Source of the DNA: Cystobacterineae bacterium
GTDB lineage: Bacteria; Myxococcota; Myxococcia; Myxococcales; Myxococcaceae
DNA length: 64,000 nt
Reading direction: 5' to 3'
Assembly (NCBI GenBank): GCA_009782175.1
Contig: WRKR01000005.1
Coordinates: 21,965-85,964 of the forward strand
Part shown: piece by piece, positions 8,919 to 17,115 of the stretch
How the letters are laid out: each line of letters opens with the position of its first letter
Position numbering within the stretch: the first letter of the stretch is position 1
Notes under the pieces: generated by a model
What the model was told of the DNA's origin: nothing
The model's database searches: none
The model's input: only the letters and a program-made list of their open reading frames with translations
Program-made: the position numbers and the translations under genes

Positions 8919-10103
8919 ATGCATTCCTCGTTTGGCTCATCGGCTTTTTTTATACTCGCCCTTTTCCCATTTTTGGGAGTGGGCACCTATTTCCTCTGCT
9001 CTCGCTGGCGAAGGCCCCTCAGCACCAAGCTGATAATAATAGCAACAGTGTGGCTTTTGTGGCTGACGGTGCTCAGCTCTGCGGGTTGGCACTCACTGAG
9101 CCATACCTGGCTGCGCCCCGTTATGGGCGCCATGAGCCGTATGGGCTATGTGGGGCTGAGCCTGTTGTTTTATTTCAGCTGCGCCATGCTGCTTTCGGGC
9201 CTGGTGCTGTGGCTGTTGCGTTTGTTTTGGGAGCCCAGTTTGCTTTTGCGGCAAAGGGTGAGGGCGCTTTGTGCGGCAGGCGCTGTGGGCATATGCGGCT
9301 ATGGCTTTTGGGTGGCGGCAAAGGGCCCTCAGCTGGTGGAGCATGAGGTGGAGTTGAGCAAGCTTTCGCCGGCCTTTGACAACTTTCGCGTGGCTGTTGT
9401 TTCGGACATACACCTGGGGCCGATGGCAGGGCGCGCCTTCAGCGAGCAACTCGTGGAAAAACTCAATGCATTGGAGGCCGATGTTATAGCCATTATAGGC
9501 GACCTGGTCGACGGCAGCGTAGAAAGCTTGGCCGCGGATGTAGCACCCTTCAAAAAACTACGTGCCCGGCACGGCGTGTTGTTTGTAACGGGCAACCACG
9601 AGTATTTTACGGGGGCAGCAGAAGCTTGGGTAGAGCACTTGAAGGGGTTGGGCTTTTGGGTGCTGGGCAATGAGCGCGTTGAAATAGAGCACCCCACAGC
9701 CGATGCGGATGGCGCCGCCCCGCGCCTCGCCTTCGCCGGCGTGCATGACTTGTATGCGGGCCGCACCCCCCATACAGCGCACCGCACGGACTTGCGCGCC
9801 GCACTGGCCGGCTGGGATATAGGGGTTCCGCTGGTGTTGCTTGCGCACCAGCCGAACCTCTGGAAAGCGGCCCAAGCCGCCGGCGTCGACTTGATGCTTT
9901 CAGGGCATACGCATGGCGGGCAGATGTGGCCTATAAACCACCTCCTCGCCTGGAGCACCCCTGTGGTACAAGGCTGGTACCGTGAAGAAAACTCCCCCTC
10001 TCAACTTTATGTGAGCACCGGCGCCGGCCAGTGGGGGCCCCCCCTCCGCATTGGCGCCCCACCGGAAATGGCCTTGCTGCGCTTGCGTGCCCCCGCGCCT
10101 TAG
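8919..10103 (+). CDS. Membrane-anchored calcineurin-like metallophosphoesterase
   Basis: About 394 residues. Four hydrophobic segments fill the first 135 residues, then a YkuE/YaeI-type metallophosphoesterase domain with its metal ligands: SDIH (162-165), GDLVDG (194-199), GNHEY (225-229), His310 and GHTHGGQ (329-335). Relatives include UDP-diacylglucosamine or other phosphohydrolases; the substrate is not deducible. I prefer the ATG at 8919 over a TTG two codons earlier. The 200 bp upstream are GC-skewed intergenic sequence with runs of G and C (8770-8895). Confidence 0.9.
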   Translation: MHSSFGSSAFFILALFPFLGVGTYFLCSRWRRPLSTKLIIIATVWLLWLTVLSSAGWHSLSHTWLRPVMGAMSRMGYVGLSLLFYFSCAMLLSGLVLWLLRLFWEPSLLLRQRVRALCAAGAVGICGYGFWVAAKGPQLVEHEVELSKLSPAFDNFRVAVVSDIHLGPMAGRAFSEQLVEKLNALEADVIAIIGDLVDGSVESLAADVAPFKKLRARHGVLFVTGNHEYFTGAAEAWVEHLKGLGFWVLGNERVEIEHPTADADGAAPRLAFAGVHDLYAGRTPHTAHRTDLRAALAGWDIGVPLVLLAHQPNLWKAAQAAGVDLMLSGHTHGGQMWPINHLLAWSTPVVQGWYREENSPSQLYVSTGAGQWGPPLRIGAPPEMALLRLRAPAP

Positions 10104-10177
10104 GCCGCTTTGCGAAAGCTACACCCTTGGGGCGGGGGCCTCTCCAAGGGGCGTTGTGGCTTTTTGGCCCTCCGCTT

Positions 10178-12895
10178 TCAGCTGCAGCCGCTGGTGCTGC
10201 CGCAGTTAAGGCATTTATAGCAAGCGCCGTTGCGTACCGTAATGGCGCCGCAAACGTGGCATGGGGGGGAGTCCGCCTGGTTGACGAAGGCAATGGGGGC
10301 GTTTGGCGCAGGCTCCGGGCGGGCCAAAGCTGAGGAAGGCGAGGTGGTGGCCGAAGGCAATAAAACCTCTTCTGTTTGAGGCTCCGGCTTTAAAAACTTT
10401 AAGGCCAGCCAGCGGAAAATATAGTCCGCAATGGATTTGGCCAAAGGCAACTCGGGGTTGCCCGTAAACCCCGAAGGCTCAAAACGCGTATGGCTAAACT
10501 TGTCCACCAAAACCTGCAAGGGGACGCCATATTGCAAGGTGAGGGAAATGGCCGTTGCAAAAGAGTCCACAAGCCCTGAAACCGTGCTGCCCTCTTTGGC
10601 CATGGTAATAAACAACTCGCCGGGGTTGCCATCCTCATACATGCCCACCGTCAAATAGCCCTCATGGCCGCCCACAGAAAACTTATGCGTAATGGCCTTG
10701 CGCTCCGTGGGCAAACGCTTGCGCGCCAGGCGCTCCTCTTTCGCGGTGGTGGCGGCGGGTGCGGCAGGCGCGGTTTGTGTTGTGCTGACAGGCTGGGTTT
10801 GCTTGCATCCGTCGCGATAGATGGCGACGGCCTTCAGCCCCAGGCGCCAGGCCTCCATATAGGTGGCTTCAATTTCCTCCACCGTGGTCTCATGGGGCAT
10901 GTTGACGGTTTTGGAAATGGCGCCCGAGAGGAAGGGTTGGCAGGCCGCCATCATTTTGAGGTGCCCCATGGGTGCAATACAGCGGTTGCCTTTGCGGGGC
11001 TTAAAAGCGCAGTCGAAGACGGGCAGGTGTTTGGCTTCCAAAAAAGGCGCCCCCTCAATGCTGTCGTTTTTGTCCACATAAGCCAAAATGGCCTTCACCT
11101 CTTCCATGCGGTAACCCAGCTTCTCCAAAGCCATGGGTACAGTTTGGTTCACCAGCTTCAGCATGCCGCCGCCCACCAGCTTTTTATATTTAACAAGCGC
11201 CATGTCCGGCTCAATGCCGGTGGTATCACAATCCATCATAAAGCCGATGGTACCGGTGGGGGCAAGCACGGTGGTTTGCGCATTGCGAAAGCCATGGGCC
11301 TCCCCCAGTGCAAGGGCCTCCTCCCAGCACGTTTTTTGTTTTTCCCAGAGGGCAGCGTCCACCTTGTCCGCGGGGAGTTTTTGGGAGGCCTGGGCATGTT
11401 TGCGCAAAACGCCGAGCATGGCCTCTTTGTTTTTGGCATATTCCGCGAAAGGTCCAAAGCGCTCGGCCATTTTGGCGGACTGTACATAGGCGCGTCCACC
11501 CATGAGGGAGCAGAGGGCACCGGCGAAGGCGCGTCCTTCTTCAGAGTCATAAGGGAGGCCGCTGGCCAGGAGGAGGGCGCCCAAGTTGGCAAAACCCAGG
11601 CCCAAGGGGCGGAAGGCGAGGGAGTTTTCGGCAATTTTAGGTGTGGGGTATGTGGAGGCGCCCACCACAATTTCCATGGCCAAAAGCGTAATGTCCACCG
11701 CCTGGCAGAAGGCCTCAACGTCAAAAGCCCCGGCAATGGTTCTAAAAGTCATCAGGTTGAGGGAGGCCAGGTTGCAGGCAGAGTCATCGAGGAACATATA
11801 CTCGCTGCAGGGGTTGGAGGCATTAATGCGCCCGGAGTTGGGGCAGGTATGCCAAGCGTTGACGGTGGTGTCAAACTGCATGCCCGGGTCGCCGCAAAGC
11901 CAGGTGGCCTTGGCAATCTCATGGAAGAGGGTGCGTGCCGGGTATGTTTGCATGGGCTTTGGGTTGCGCACAGAGAGTGTGGTCCACGCTTTGTCCTTAT
12001 CCACCGCGTGCATAAAGCTATCGCTAACGCGCACGGAGTTGTTGGAGTTTTGGAAGAAAATGGAGTTATAGGCCTCGCCGTTGAAGGAGCCGTCATAGCC
12101 GGCCTGAATGAGGGCTGTGGCTTTTTTCTCTTCCAGGGCTTTGCATTGGATGAATTCCAAAATATCCGGGTGCTCTGCGTTCAAAATGACCATTTTGGCG
12201 GCGCGGCGTGTTTTGCCGCCGGACTTAATGACGCCGGCGAAGGCGTCAAAGCCCTTCATAAAGCTGACGGGGCCCGAGGCGGTGCCGCCGCCGGCCAAAA
12301 GCTCCTTGGAGGAGCGCAGGGTGGACAAGTTGCTGCCTGTGCCCGAGCCATGTTTAAACAGCATGCCTTCTGTTTTGGCCAAAGAGAGGATGGAGGACAT
12401 GGAGTCCTCAACGGAGTTGATGAAGCAGGCGGAGCATTGGGCTTTTTCTTCGACGCCCACGTTAAACCAGACAGGGGAGTTGAAGGCCATTTTTTGGCGC
12501 AGCACCAGGTGTTTGAGCTCCGCCTCAAAAGCCTCTTTGTCCTCGGGAGTAGCAAAATAGCCACCCACCTCTCCCCATTGGGCCAGCTGCCCCACGACGC
12601 GGGCCACCATGTGCCGCACGGAGGACTCGCGTTTGGGGGAGCCGAGTGAGCCGCGGAAATATTTGGAGGCGACGACGTTGGCGGCCAGGGGGGACCAGGA
12701 CTTGGGTATTTCGAGGTTTTTTTGCTCGAAGACGGGTTTTCCGTCTTCGCCATGAATAACAGCCGTATGCAACTCCCAGGCAATTTCATCCGCAGGGTCT
12801 ACACCCGGCGTCGTAAACAGACGCCGAATGTGCATGCCTTTCATGGGAATGAGGGGAGTTTGAGCGGGCATTGGTGATGAGACATCCTTATTCAT
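10178..12895 (-). CDS. nrdJ: Adenosylcobalamin-dependent (class II) ribonucleotide reductase
   Basis: The 905-residue protein reduces ribonucleotides to deoxyribonucleotides using B12 radical chemistry. Family hallmarks are visible: NSPVWFNVG, an early Cys in CSACFINS, the catalytic-cysteine segment NPCSEYMF, the PTGTIGFMMD loop, and a C-terminal cysteine-rich tail (CHVCG, CYKCLNCGS) that likely shuttles reducing equivalents or binds zinc. The ATG is preceded by AGGAG. It is monocistronic, and two NrdR-box-like sites lie about 165-210 bp upstream, indicating repression by NrdR. No B12 riboswitch is evident. Confidence 0.97.
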   Translation of the reverse strand: MNKDVSSPMPAQTPLIPMKGMHIRRLFTTPGVDPADEIAWELHTAVIHGEDGKPVFEQKNLEIPKSWSPLAANVVASKYFRGSLGSPKRESSVRHMVARVVGQLAQWGEVGGYFATPEDKEAFEAELKHLVLRQKMAFNSPVWFNVGVEEKAQCSACFINSVEDSMSSILSLAKTEGMLFKHGSGTGSNLSTLRSSKELLAGGGTASGPVSFMKGFDAFAGVIKSGGKTRRAAKMVILNAEHPDILEFIQCKALEEKKATALIQAGYDGSFNGEAYNSIFFQNSNNSVRVSDSFMHAVDKDKAWTTLSVRNPKPMQTYPARTLFHEIAKATWLCGDPGMQFDTTVNAWHTCPNSGRINASNPCSEYMFLDDSACNLASLNLMTFRTIAGAFDVEAFCQAVDITLLAMEIVVGASTYPTPKIAENSLAFRPLGLGFANLGALLLASGLPYDSEEGRAFAGALCSLMGGRAYVQSAKMAERFGPFAEYAKNKEAMLGVLRKHAQASQKLPADKVDAALWEKQKTCWEEALALGEAHGFRNAQTTVLAPTGTIGFMMDCDTTGIEPDMALVKYKKLVGGGMLKLVNQTVPMALEKLGYRMEEVKAILAYVDKNDSIEGAPFLEAKHLPVFDCAFKPRKGNRCIAPMGHLKMMAACQPFLSGAISKTVNMPHETTVEEIEATYMEAWRLGLKAVAIYRDGCKQTQPVSTTQTAPAAPAATTAKEERLARKRLPTERKAITHKFSVGGHEGYLTVGMYEDGNPGELFITMAKEGSTVSGLVDSFATAISLTLQYGVPLQVLVDKFSHTRFEPSGFTGNPELPLAKSIADYIFRWLALKFLKPEPQTEEVLLPSATTSPSSALARPEPAPNAPIAFVNQADSPPCHVCGAITVRNGACYKCLNCGSTSGCS

Positions 12896-12912
12896 GGAAA
12901 GAAAACTCCTAG

Positions 12913-12992
12913 GGTATGTTTGGGGTTTAGGCGGTATATTTGGGGTTTAAGCAGAGAGAAGGTGAAGGCAAAAGCAGGAAGGCAAAAGCAGG
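12913..12992. repeat. Two short tandem duplications in the nrdJ leader
   Basis: A 20-bp unit is repeated at 12913-12932 and 12933-12952 (ggtatRtttggggtttaRgc), and a 14-bp unit aaggcaaaagcagg is repeated at 12965-12978 and 12979-12992. Both are within the 5' leader or promoter of nrdJ. Confidence 0.8.
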
Positions 12993-13057
12993 GTTTGGGG
13001 TTGGGGTCAGAAGCAGGGTTTGGCTATGGTTTTGCACGCCCTCACACATGTAGGCAA

Positions 13058-13073
13058 GCACTATATATAGTAG
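13058..13073 (-). promoter_or_regulatory. NrdR box 1 (nrdJ)
   Basis: gcactatatatagtag is a near-palindromic match to the NrdR consensus acaCtATATaTagTGt. It is upstream of nrdJ and 31 bp, about three helical turns, from the second site. Confidence 0.75.
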
Positions 13074-13088
13074 CTTTATTTTTGAATG

Positions 13089-13104
13089 CTACTATATTTG
13101 GCAT
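13089..13104 (-). promoter_or_regulatory. NrdR box 2 (nrdJ)
   Basis: ctactatatttggcat is a weaker match (10 of 16 to the consensus), but its spacing of 31 bp from box 1 fits the paired arrangement used by NrdR. Confidence 0.6.
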
Positions 13105-13138
13105 TTTTGTTTAAACACTTGAAACTGTGGAGAAACAC

Positions 13139-13171
13139 AAAACCCCCTGAGAAGTGGCTCTAAGGGGGTTT
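13139..13171 (-). terminator. Intrinsic terminator of the Bax-inhibitor-like gene
   Basis: AAACCCCCT and AAGGGGGTTT pair across a 14-base loop, about 70 bp after the minus-strand gene that ends at 13241. On that strand it is followed by a T-rich stretch (TTTTGTGTTTC). Confidence 0.7.
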
Positions 13172-13240
13172 AGAAGAAAAAGCCGTTTTAAGGCCGGTAG
13201 GCTGTAACAAACGGTATGTATAGTTTTTAAGGTATGGTTT

Positions 13241-13939
13241 TTAATTGCGGCGGCCGAAAATGCGGAGGATGGCCAAGAAGAGGTTGATGAAGTCCAAATA
13301 AAGCTTGAGGGCGCCATAGATGGCCAGGGCTGTCATGCTGCGGTGGGGGCTGTTGGCATGAATTTCTCGAAGTTTTTGTGTGTCATAAGCCGTAAGCCCT
13401 GCGAAGACGACAACCATGGCGCAGCTGATGACAAAGCCCATGGGGCTGCTTTTCATAAATACATTGACGATGCCGGCCACAATAATGCCGATGAGGCCGA
13501 TGAAAAGGAAGGAGCGCCAGGCAGACAAGTCGCGCTTGGTGAAGGTGCCATATATAGACAGCGCCAAGAAGGCCGTGGCCGTAATAGCGAAGGCGCTGAA
13601 AATGCTGCCCAACTCATAGACGAGGAAGAGGGTGCTGAAACTGAGCCCTATGGACGCCGAATACACGAGAAACAGCACCGCAGCGACAGGCCCTGACAAT
13701 TTGTGGGCCATAAAAGAGAGGGCAATGACGAGGACAATGGGTGCGAGGGCGACCAGCATGATGTTTCTTAAGACAAAGGCGAGCAGCACCTCATTTTGCA
13801 CCGTAAACCACGCCACCAGGGCCGTTGTCCCCAGGCCAAAAGTCATCCAGCGATAGACTTTGGCCATAAAGGTGTTGGCAGCTTCATGGTTGAGAACGGC
13901 TTCGGCACCAAAGGGAGAAACTTCATTAGGGACAGACAT
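13241..13939 (-). CDS. Bax inhibitor-1/YccA family membrane protein
   Basis: The 232-residue protein has seven closely spaced TM segments and the family's C-terminal YGALKLYLDFINLFLAILRI stretch including the conserved acidic residue in the last TM region. The family (YccA, YbhL, BsYetJ) includes pH-sensitive calcium leak channels and FtsH modulators. The ATG at 13939 has AGGAG seven bases upstream, which is better than the in-frame TTG two codons earlier. It is followed by an intrinsic terminator. Confidence 0.93.
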   Translation of the reverse strand: MSVPNEVSPFGAEAVLNHEAANTFMAKVYRWMTFGLGTTALVAWFTVQNEVLLAFVLRNIMLVALAPIVLVIALSFMAHKLSGPVAAVLFLVYSASIGLSFSTLFLVYELGSIFSAFAITATAFLALSIYGTFTKRDLSAWRSFLFIGLIGIIVAGIVNVFMKSSPMGFVISCAMVVVFAGLTAYDTQKLREIHANSPHRSMTALAIYGALKLYLDFINLFLAILRIFGRRN

Positions 13940-14061
13940 TGACAAACTCCTGGAGTGTTTTTCAAAGAGAAAGGCATACTATAAAACAAGTTTTTGAAGA
14001 GCCAAGGCTTAAGGCCCACTTTTTTTGGGTTGCCACTCCATGGAGCCAGGGGCCAGGCTTT

Positions 14062-15549
14062 TTAAAGCCCATGCGGGGGCAAAGCCCTTTCTTCAAAAGG
14101 GCAGGCCCCTTTTTCCAGTTGCAAGTGTTTGGCCACCTCTTCGCGCAGCAAGGGGACGAGGCCGCCGCCGCCCTGAATGTTGACAACGCGGGAGTTGGAG
14201 CCTCGGCATACGCCGCCCCAGTGGGGGAGGGGCTGAATGCCAACGGAAGTATAGAGGGAAAAGTCCACATAGAGGGGGCAGCTAAAAACCTCCGCAGGGG
14301 TGCACAGCCAATGCATTTGCGGGCTGTTTTCTATGGCTTGTTGCACAACATAGCCCCCGTCTTCCTGGCTTTCAAAGGCGTGTTGGCAGAGCTCTTCCCA
14401 GGAGAGGGGCTTGCCAAAAAGCTGCTGGCAGCGCTCCGCAAAGTCCTTCTCAAAACGGTCCGCGCCTATAAACACGGCTTTTCCGCCATAGCTGCCGTTT
14501 TTTTTCAGCACATAGCGCTCAGGGTTTTGTTGTACCGGCTCCACGAGGGTTTTTTCGTCAAAGAGGCGCGTCCAGGGGACTTGTAGAGCAATGGCCTCAC
14601 GCTCTTCGGGGCTCAGTTGGGCCAAGAGGGCCAGGGCCTCATTGTCCACGGACTCTGAAAGCAGGGCGAAAGTAGCTTTAAGCTCCACAGGAGCGACCGG
14701 GGGGTTAAGGACGACAGAGCAGAGGGGGCTTTCCCCATTGGCTTTCCCCAGGAGGTATTGGAGCAGGGCATGGCCTTCGCGTTTTTCCTCAAGGCGGTGT
14801 ACAAAGAGGTGGCGATACACCAAGTCATAAAATTTGCCCTTGGCCCAAAACCCCTCCTTGGCTTCCAGTTGTTCCGGGTGCAGCAAATCCGTTTCCAGGC
14901 CAAAGCTTGAGAAAGCGCGCTGCAAATGCAGCAACTCCGTGAGTTGAGCGTCATTCCTCCGGCACAAAATGCCCATGCGTTGGGGTTGTTGTTGAGGGCG
15001 GTAGCAGGCATAGGCCGCCAGCAACCCCTCCCACAGCGCCCTGGCGTTGGAGCCATTCTCCTCTTGGAGTTTGGCGAGGGTGTCGGGGTGCAAATGCAGG
15101 CGCTGGGCATGGGCGGCAATGGTTTGGGCAGCGGCAATATCTGAATAGGCCTGCATGGCGGGAATGGTGGCATTCAACTCCAGAGCCCAAAGCCGTGTGG
15201 CCGAAGGCCAGCAGTCCACGCGCGTGGTGGCCAGCACAGGCATGGGGCGGGGGCGCATGAGGCTTCTTTCTAGAGGAGAAAGCGCCTTCCAAATGCGCTC
15301 CAAAGGAGAGCTGTTTTGCAAGGCATAGGCCATTTTCAGCCCTGCACTCATGAGGTGGTGTGAAAGCTTGAGGCATTTTTGCAGTGTGACCTCAGAAACC
15401 ACCATGGGGCTCATCGACAGCGCTATGGGACGTTGAGCTCCACTCTCCGCCTCCATAACCACCAGGCCCGCCTCCGCAGCGCTTTGAGCCAATTTCATTC
15501 CCCAGGCCTTGGAAGGCCAGGGTGCGGCATTTTTCTCGGAATGAGCCAT
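14062..15549 (-). CDS. ATP-grasp-like protein, unknown substrate
   Basis: A 495-residue cytoplasmic protein. The C-terminal third has features of ATP-grasp ligases: YVLKKNGSYGGKAVFIG (ATP-binding lysine and glycine-rich loop, about 345-361), then SRVVNIQGGGGLVPL near the end. The overall plan recalls glutathionylspermidine-synthase-like proteins with a helical pre-ATP-grasp domain, but identity is weak by eye and the product is unknown. It is a single gene, and a run of tandem repeats sits immediately upstream of its ATG. Confidence 0.6.
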   Translation of the reverse strand: MAHSEKNAAPWPSKAWGMKLAQSAAEAGLVVMEAESGAQRPIALSMSPMVVSEVTLQKCLKLSHHLMSAGLKMAYALQNSSPLERIWKALSPLERSLMRPRPMPVLATTRVDCWPSATRLWALELNATIPAMQAYSDIAAAQTIAAHAQRLHLHPDTLAKLQEENGSNARALWEGLLAAYACYRPQQQPQRMGILCRRNDAQLTELLHLQRAFSSFGLETDLLHPEQLEAKEGFWAKGKFYDLVYRHLFVHRLEEKREGHALLQYLLGKANGESPLCSVVLNPPVAPVELKATFALLSESVDNEALALLAQLSPEEREAIALQVPWTRLFDEKTLVEPVQQNPERYVLKKNGSYGGKAVFIGADRFEKDFAERCQQLFGKPLSWEELCQHAFESQEDGGYVVQQAIENSPQMHWLCTPAEVFSCPLYVDFSLYTSVGIQPLPHWGGVCRGSNSRVVNIQGGGGLVPLLREEVAKHLQLEKGACPFEERALPPHGL

Positions 15550-15562
15550 TCAACCCTCGGCG

Positions 15563-15615
15563 TTGATATTGTCCGTTGATATTGTCCGTATTGATATTGT
15601 CCGTATTGTCCGTTG
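15563..15615. repeat. Tandem repeat ttgatattgtccgt
   Basis: Three copies of ttgatattgtccgt with 0-1 extra bases, plus a partial fourth (attgtccgtt), start 14 bp upstream of the ATP-grasp-like gene ATG. They occupy its leader and lie in the divergent gap to queD, so they could affect expression or simply be slippage products. Confidence 0.75.
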
Positions 15616-15744
15616 TGAGATGGATGTGTTGATATATAAAAGTTTATATATAAAAAACCCAGAGAGAGAAGGGGGCCCCCCTTTAAAGAGAAGAAAAACC
15701 TGGAAGGCTTGCCTAGACGAAAGCCCAGGCGCTAAGGAGGGGGC

Positions 15745-16098
15745 ATGGAAATGGAAATTTCTGTAGAGTTGCATTTTTCTTCCGCTCACCACCTTCCTTT
15801 GCATGAGGGGGCATGCAGGCGCCTGCATGGGCACAACTACCGTTTGAGGGTAACGCTGGGGGGCATGCCCGAGGGTGGCAGCGGAATGCTGATGGATTTT
15901 GAGACTTTGAAAAAAAAAGTATGGGACACATGCTTGGTGGAGGTAGACCACCGCAACTTAAACGACATTTTCGAAAACCCTACGGCAGAAAACATGCTGT
16001 TGTGGCTGTGGAAGCGTTTGGAGCCTGAGTTCAAAAACTTAAAGGAATTGGTTTTATGGGAGACTCCCGAATATTTGGTGACGTTGCGCAAAAGCTGA
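15745..16098 (+). CDS. queD: 6-carboxytetrahydropterin synthase (QueD)
   Basis: 117 residues, typical of QueD. The zinc ligands are in FSSAHH (His15) and LHGHNY (His28, His30), the catalytic Cys24 is in ACRRLHGH, and VDHRNLND and PTAENM match the family. QueD makes 6-carboxytetrahydropterin from dihydroneopterin triphosphate for queuosine synthesis. The start has AAGGAGG just upstream. Its 3' end overlaps folE, whose product GTP cyclohydrolase I supplies the QueD substrate, so the pair is a functional unit. Confidence 0.95.
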   Translation: MEMEISVELHFSSAHHLPLHEGACRRLHGHNYRLRVTLGGMPEGGSGMLMDFETLKKKVWDTCLVEVDHRNLNDIFENPTAENMLLWLWKRLEPEFKNLKELVLWETPEYLVTLRKS

Positions 16099-16679
16099 AG
16101 CCCAACCCACAGGCCATGGAGAAGGCCATAGGGGATTTTTTGGAGGCAGCGGGTTTTAGCCTTGAGCACCCACAGTTGCGGCATACACCCCAGCGGGTAG
16201 TCAAGGTGTGGCTGGAGCGTTTTTTGGACGGCTATGCTTGCTTGCCAAAGCAATTTTTAGAGGAGCGCTTTCCTTCACCGGCCGAGGAGGGGCAAATGGT
16301 ATTGCTGCACCACATCCGCTTCCATTCCATGTGCCCTCACCACCTCCTGCCCTATGAGGGCTATGCGCATATGGCCTATGTGCCTTCTCAAAGCATTGTG
16401 GGTTTTGGCCGCCTGGCCGCACTGCTCCAGGGCTTTGCCCACCGCCTCAGCTTGCAAGAAGACATTGCCAGCAACGTCGCCCACACCCTCTATACAGAGC
16501 TCCATGCCCAAGGCGCCGCCTGCATTCTCCAAGCCAGGCAGTGCTGTTTGCGCCTGCGCAGAGCACACTGCGTGGACGCCTGGACGCAGGCCGAAGCCTA
16601 TGAAGGAAAATTTAAAACCGAAAGCGCCCTGCAACAAGCCTTGTGGCTGCGCATTCAATCCTCCACGCCAAACCCATAA
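16056..16679 (+). CDS. folE: GTP cyclohydrolase I
   Basis: 207 residues with the FolE core: zinc ligands Cys93 and His96 in FHSMCPHHLLPYEG, the SIVGFGRLA segment, and the third cysteine ligand in RQCCLRLRRAH (Cys163 or Cys164). It converts GTP to 7,8-dihydroneopterin triphosphate, feeding folate and queuosine. The start at 16056 (AGGA upstream) lies 43 bp inside queD in another frame; a later ATG at 16116 would shorten the overlap to none but has no good ribosome binding site. Confidence 0.95.
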   Translation: MGDSRIFGDVAQKLKPNPQAMEKAIGDFLEAAGFSLEHPQLRHTPQRVVKVWLERFLDGYACLPKQFLEERFPSPAEEGQMVLLHHIRFHSMCPHHLLPYEGYAHMAYVPSQSIVGFGRLAALLQGFAHRLSLQEDIASNVAHTLYTELHAQGAACILQARQCCLRLRRAHCVDAWTQAEAYEGKFKTESALQQALWLRIQSSTPNP

Positions 16680-16709
16680 GACAAAGTGTTTTGAAATATA
16701 AGCTCTTTC

Positions 16710-16870
16710 AGACCGGTTTCAGGTTAAAGTTATTCGATTATCCAGACCGGTTTCAATTTGGCATGAGGTCGAGGCGGGCGAGGATTTCGCGAGGGGAGTG
16801 CACTTAAGTGCATGACCTGAGCGAAACCGGAGCCCAACGAAGAGATCATGCCAAAGTGGAAGCGGTCTAG
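16710..16870. repeat. Inverted-repeat element, full copy 1
   Basis: A half-unit (16710-16743) precedes a 125-bp imperfect inverted repeat (16744-16868). The left end AGACCGGTTTCAATTTGGCA pairs with the right end, and an inner TGCACTTAAGTGCA palindrome sits at the centre. It differs from copy 2 at 24512-24636 at only three positions, two of which are symmetrical (position 18 from each end) and keep pairing. It lies between folE and the sigma factor gene. Confidence 0.85.
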
Positions 16871-17043
16871 CTATTGTTTTCACCGTTTTCATGGGGTTGC
16901 TGGGGGGTATGGGTCATTATTTACTTCGAAGCCTCAGAAGGGTTATATTTGACCCTATGGATGTTTCTGTCTTTGGTGGATTTTTCCGTCAAAAAAGAAT
17001 TGTCCCATAAAAATCAACAACTTATACCCCTAAAAATTCTGGC

Positions 17044-17061
17044 TTGTCTCTTGCTAGACAA
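17044..17061. promoter_or_regulatory. Small inverted repeat upstream of sigma factor gene
   Basis: TTGTCT and AGACAA are separated by six bases, 55 bp before the sigma gene start. It could be an operator or a leader hairpin. It does not match the CIRCE element. Confidence 0.25.
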
Positions 17062-17115
17062 AGAGATGTGGCGTTTACATTTTCATATTGAACAACCTTT
17101 AGCAGGAGGGGTTTT

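Noticed and set aside
10664..12649. 661-codon open frame antisense to nrdJ
   Set aside because: It lies entirely opposite the well-supported nrdJ; long antisense frames are expected from its codon bias.
13128..13180. B12 riboswitch upstream of nrdJ
   Set aside because: No B12-box-like sequence or complex leader fold was evident; the region instead holds a terminator and NrdR-like boxes.
17040..17070. CIRCE element controlling the RpoH-like gene
   Set aside because: The inverted repeat is only six bases with a six-base loop and does not match TTAGCACTC-N9-GAGTGCTAA.
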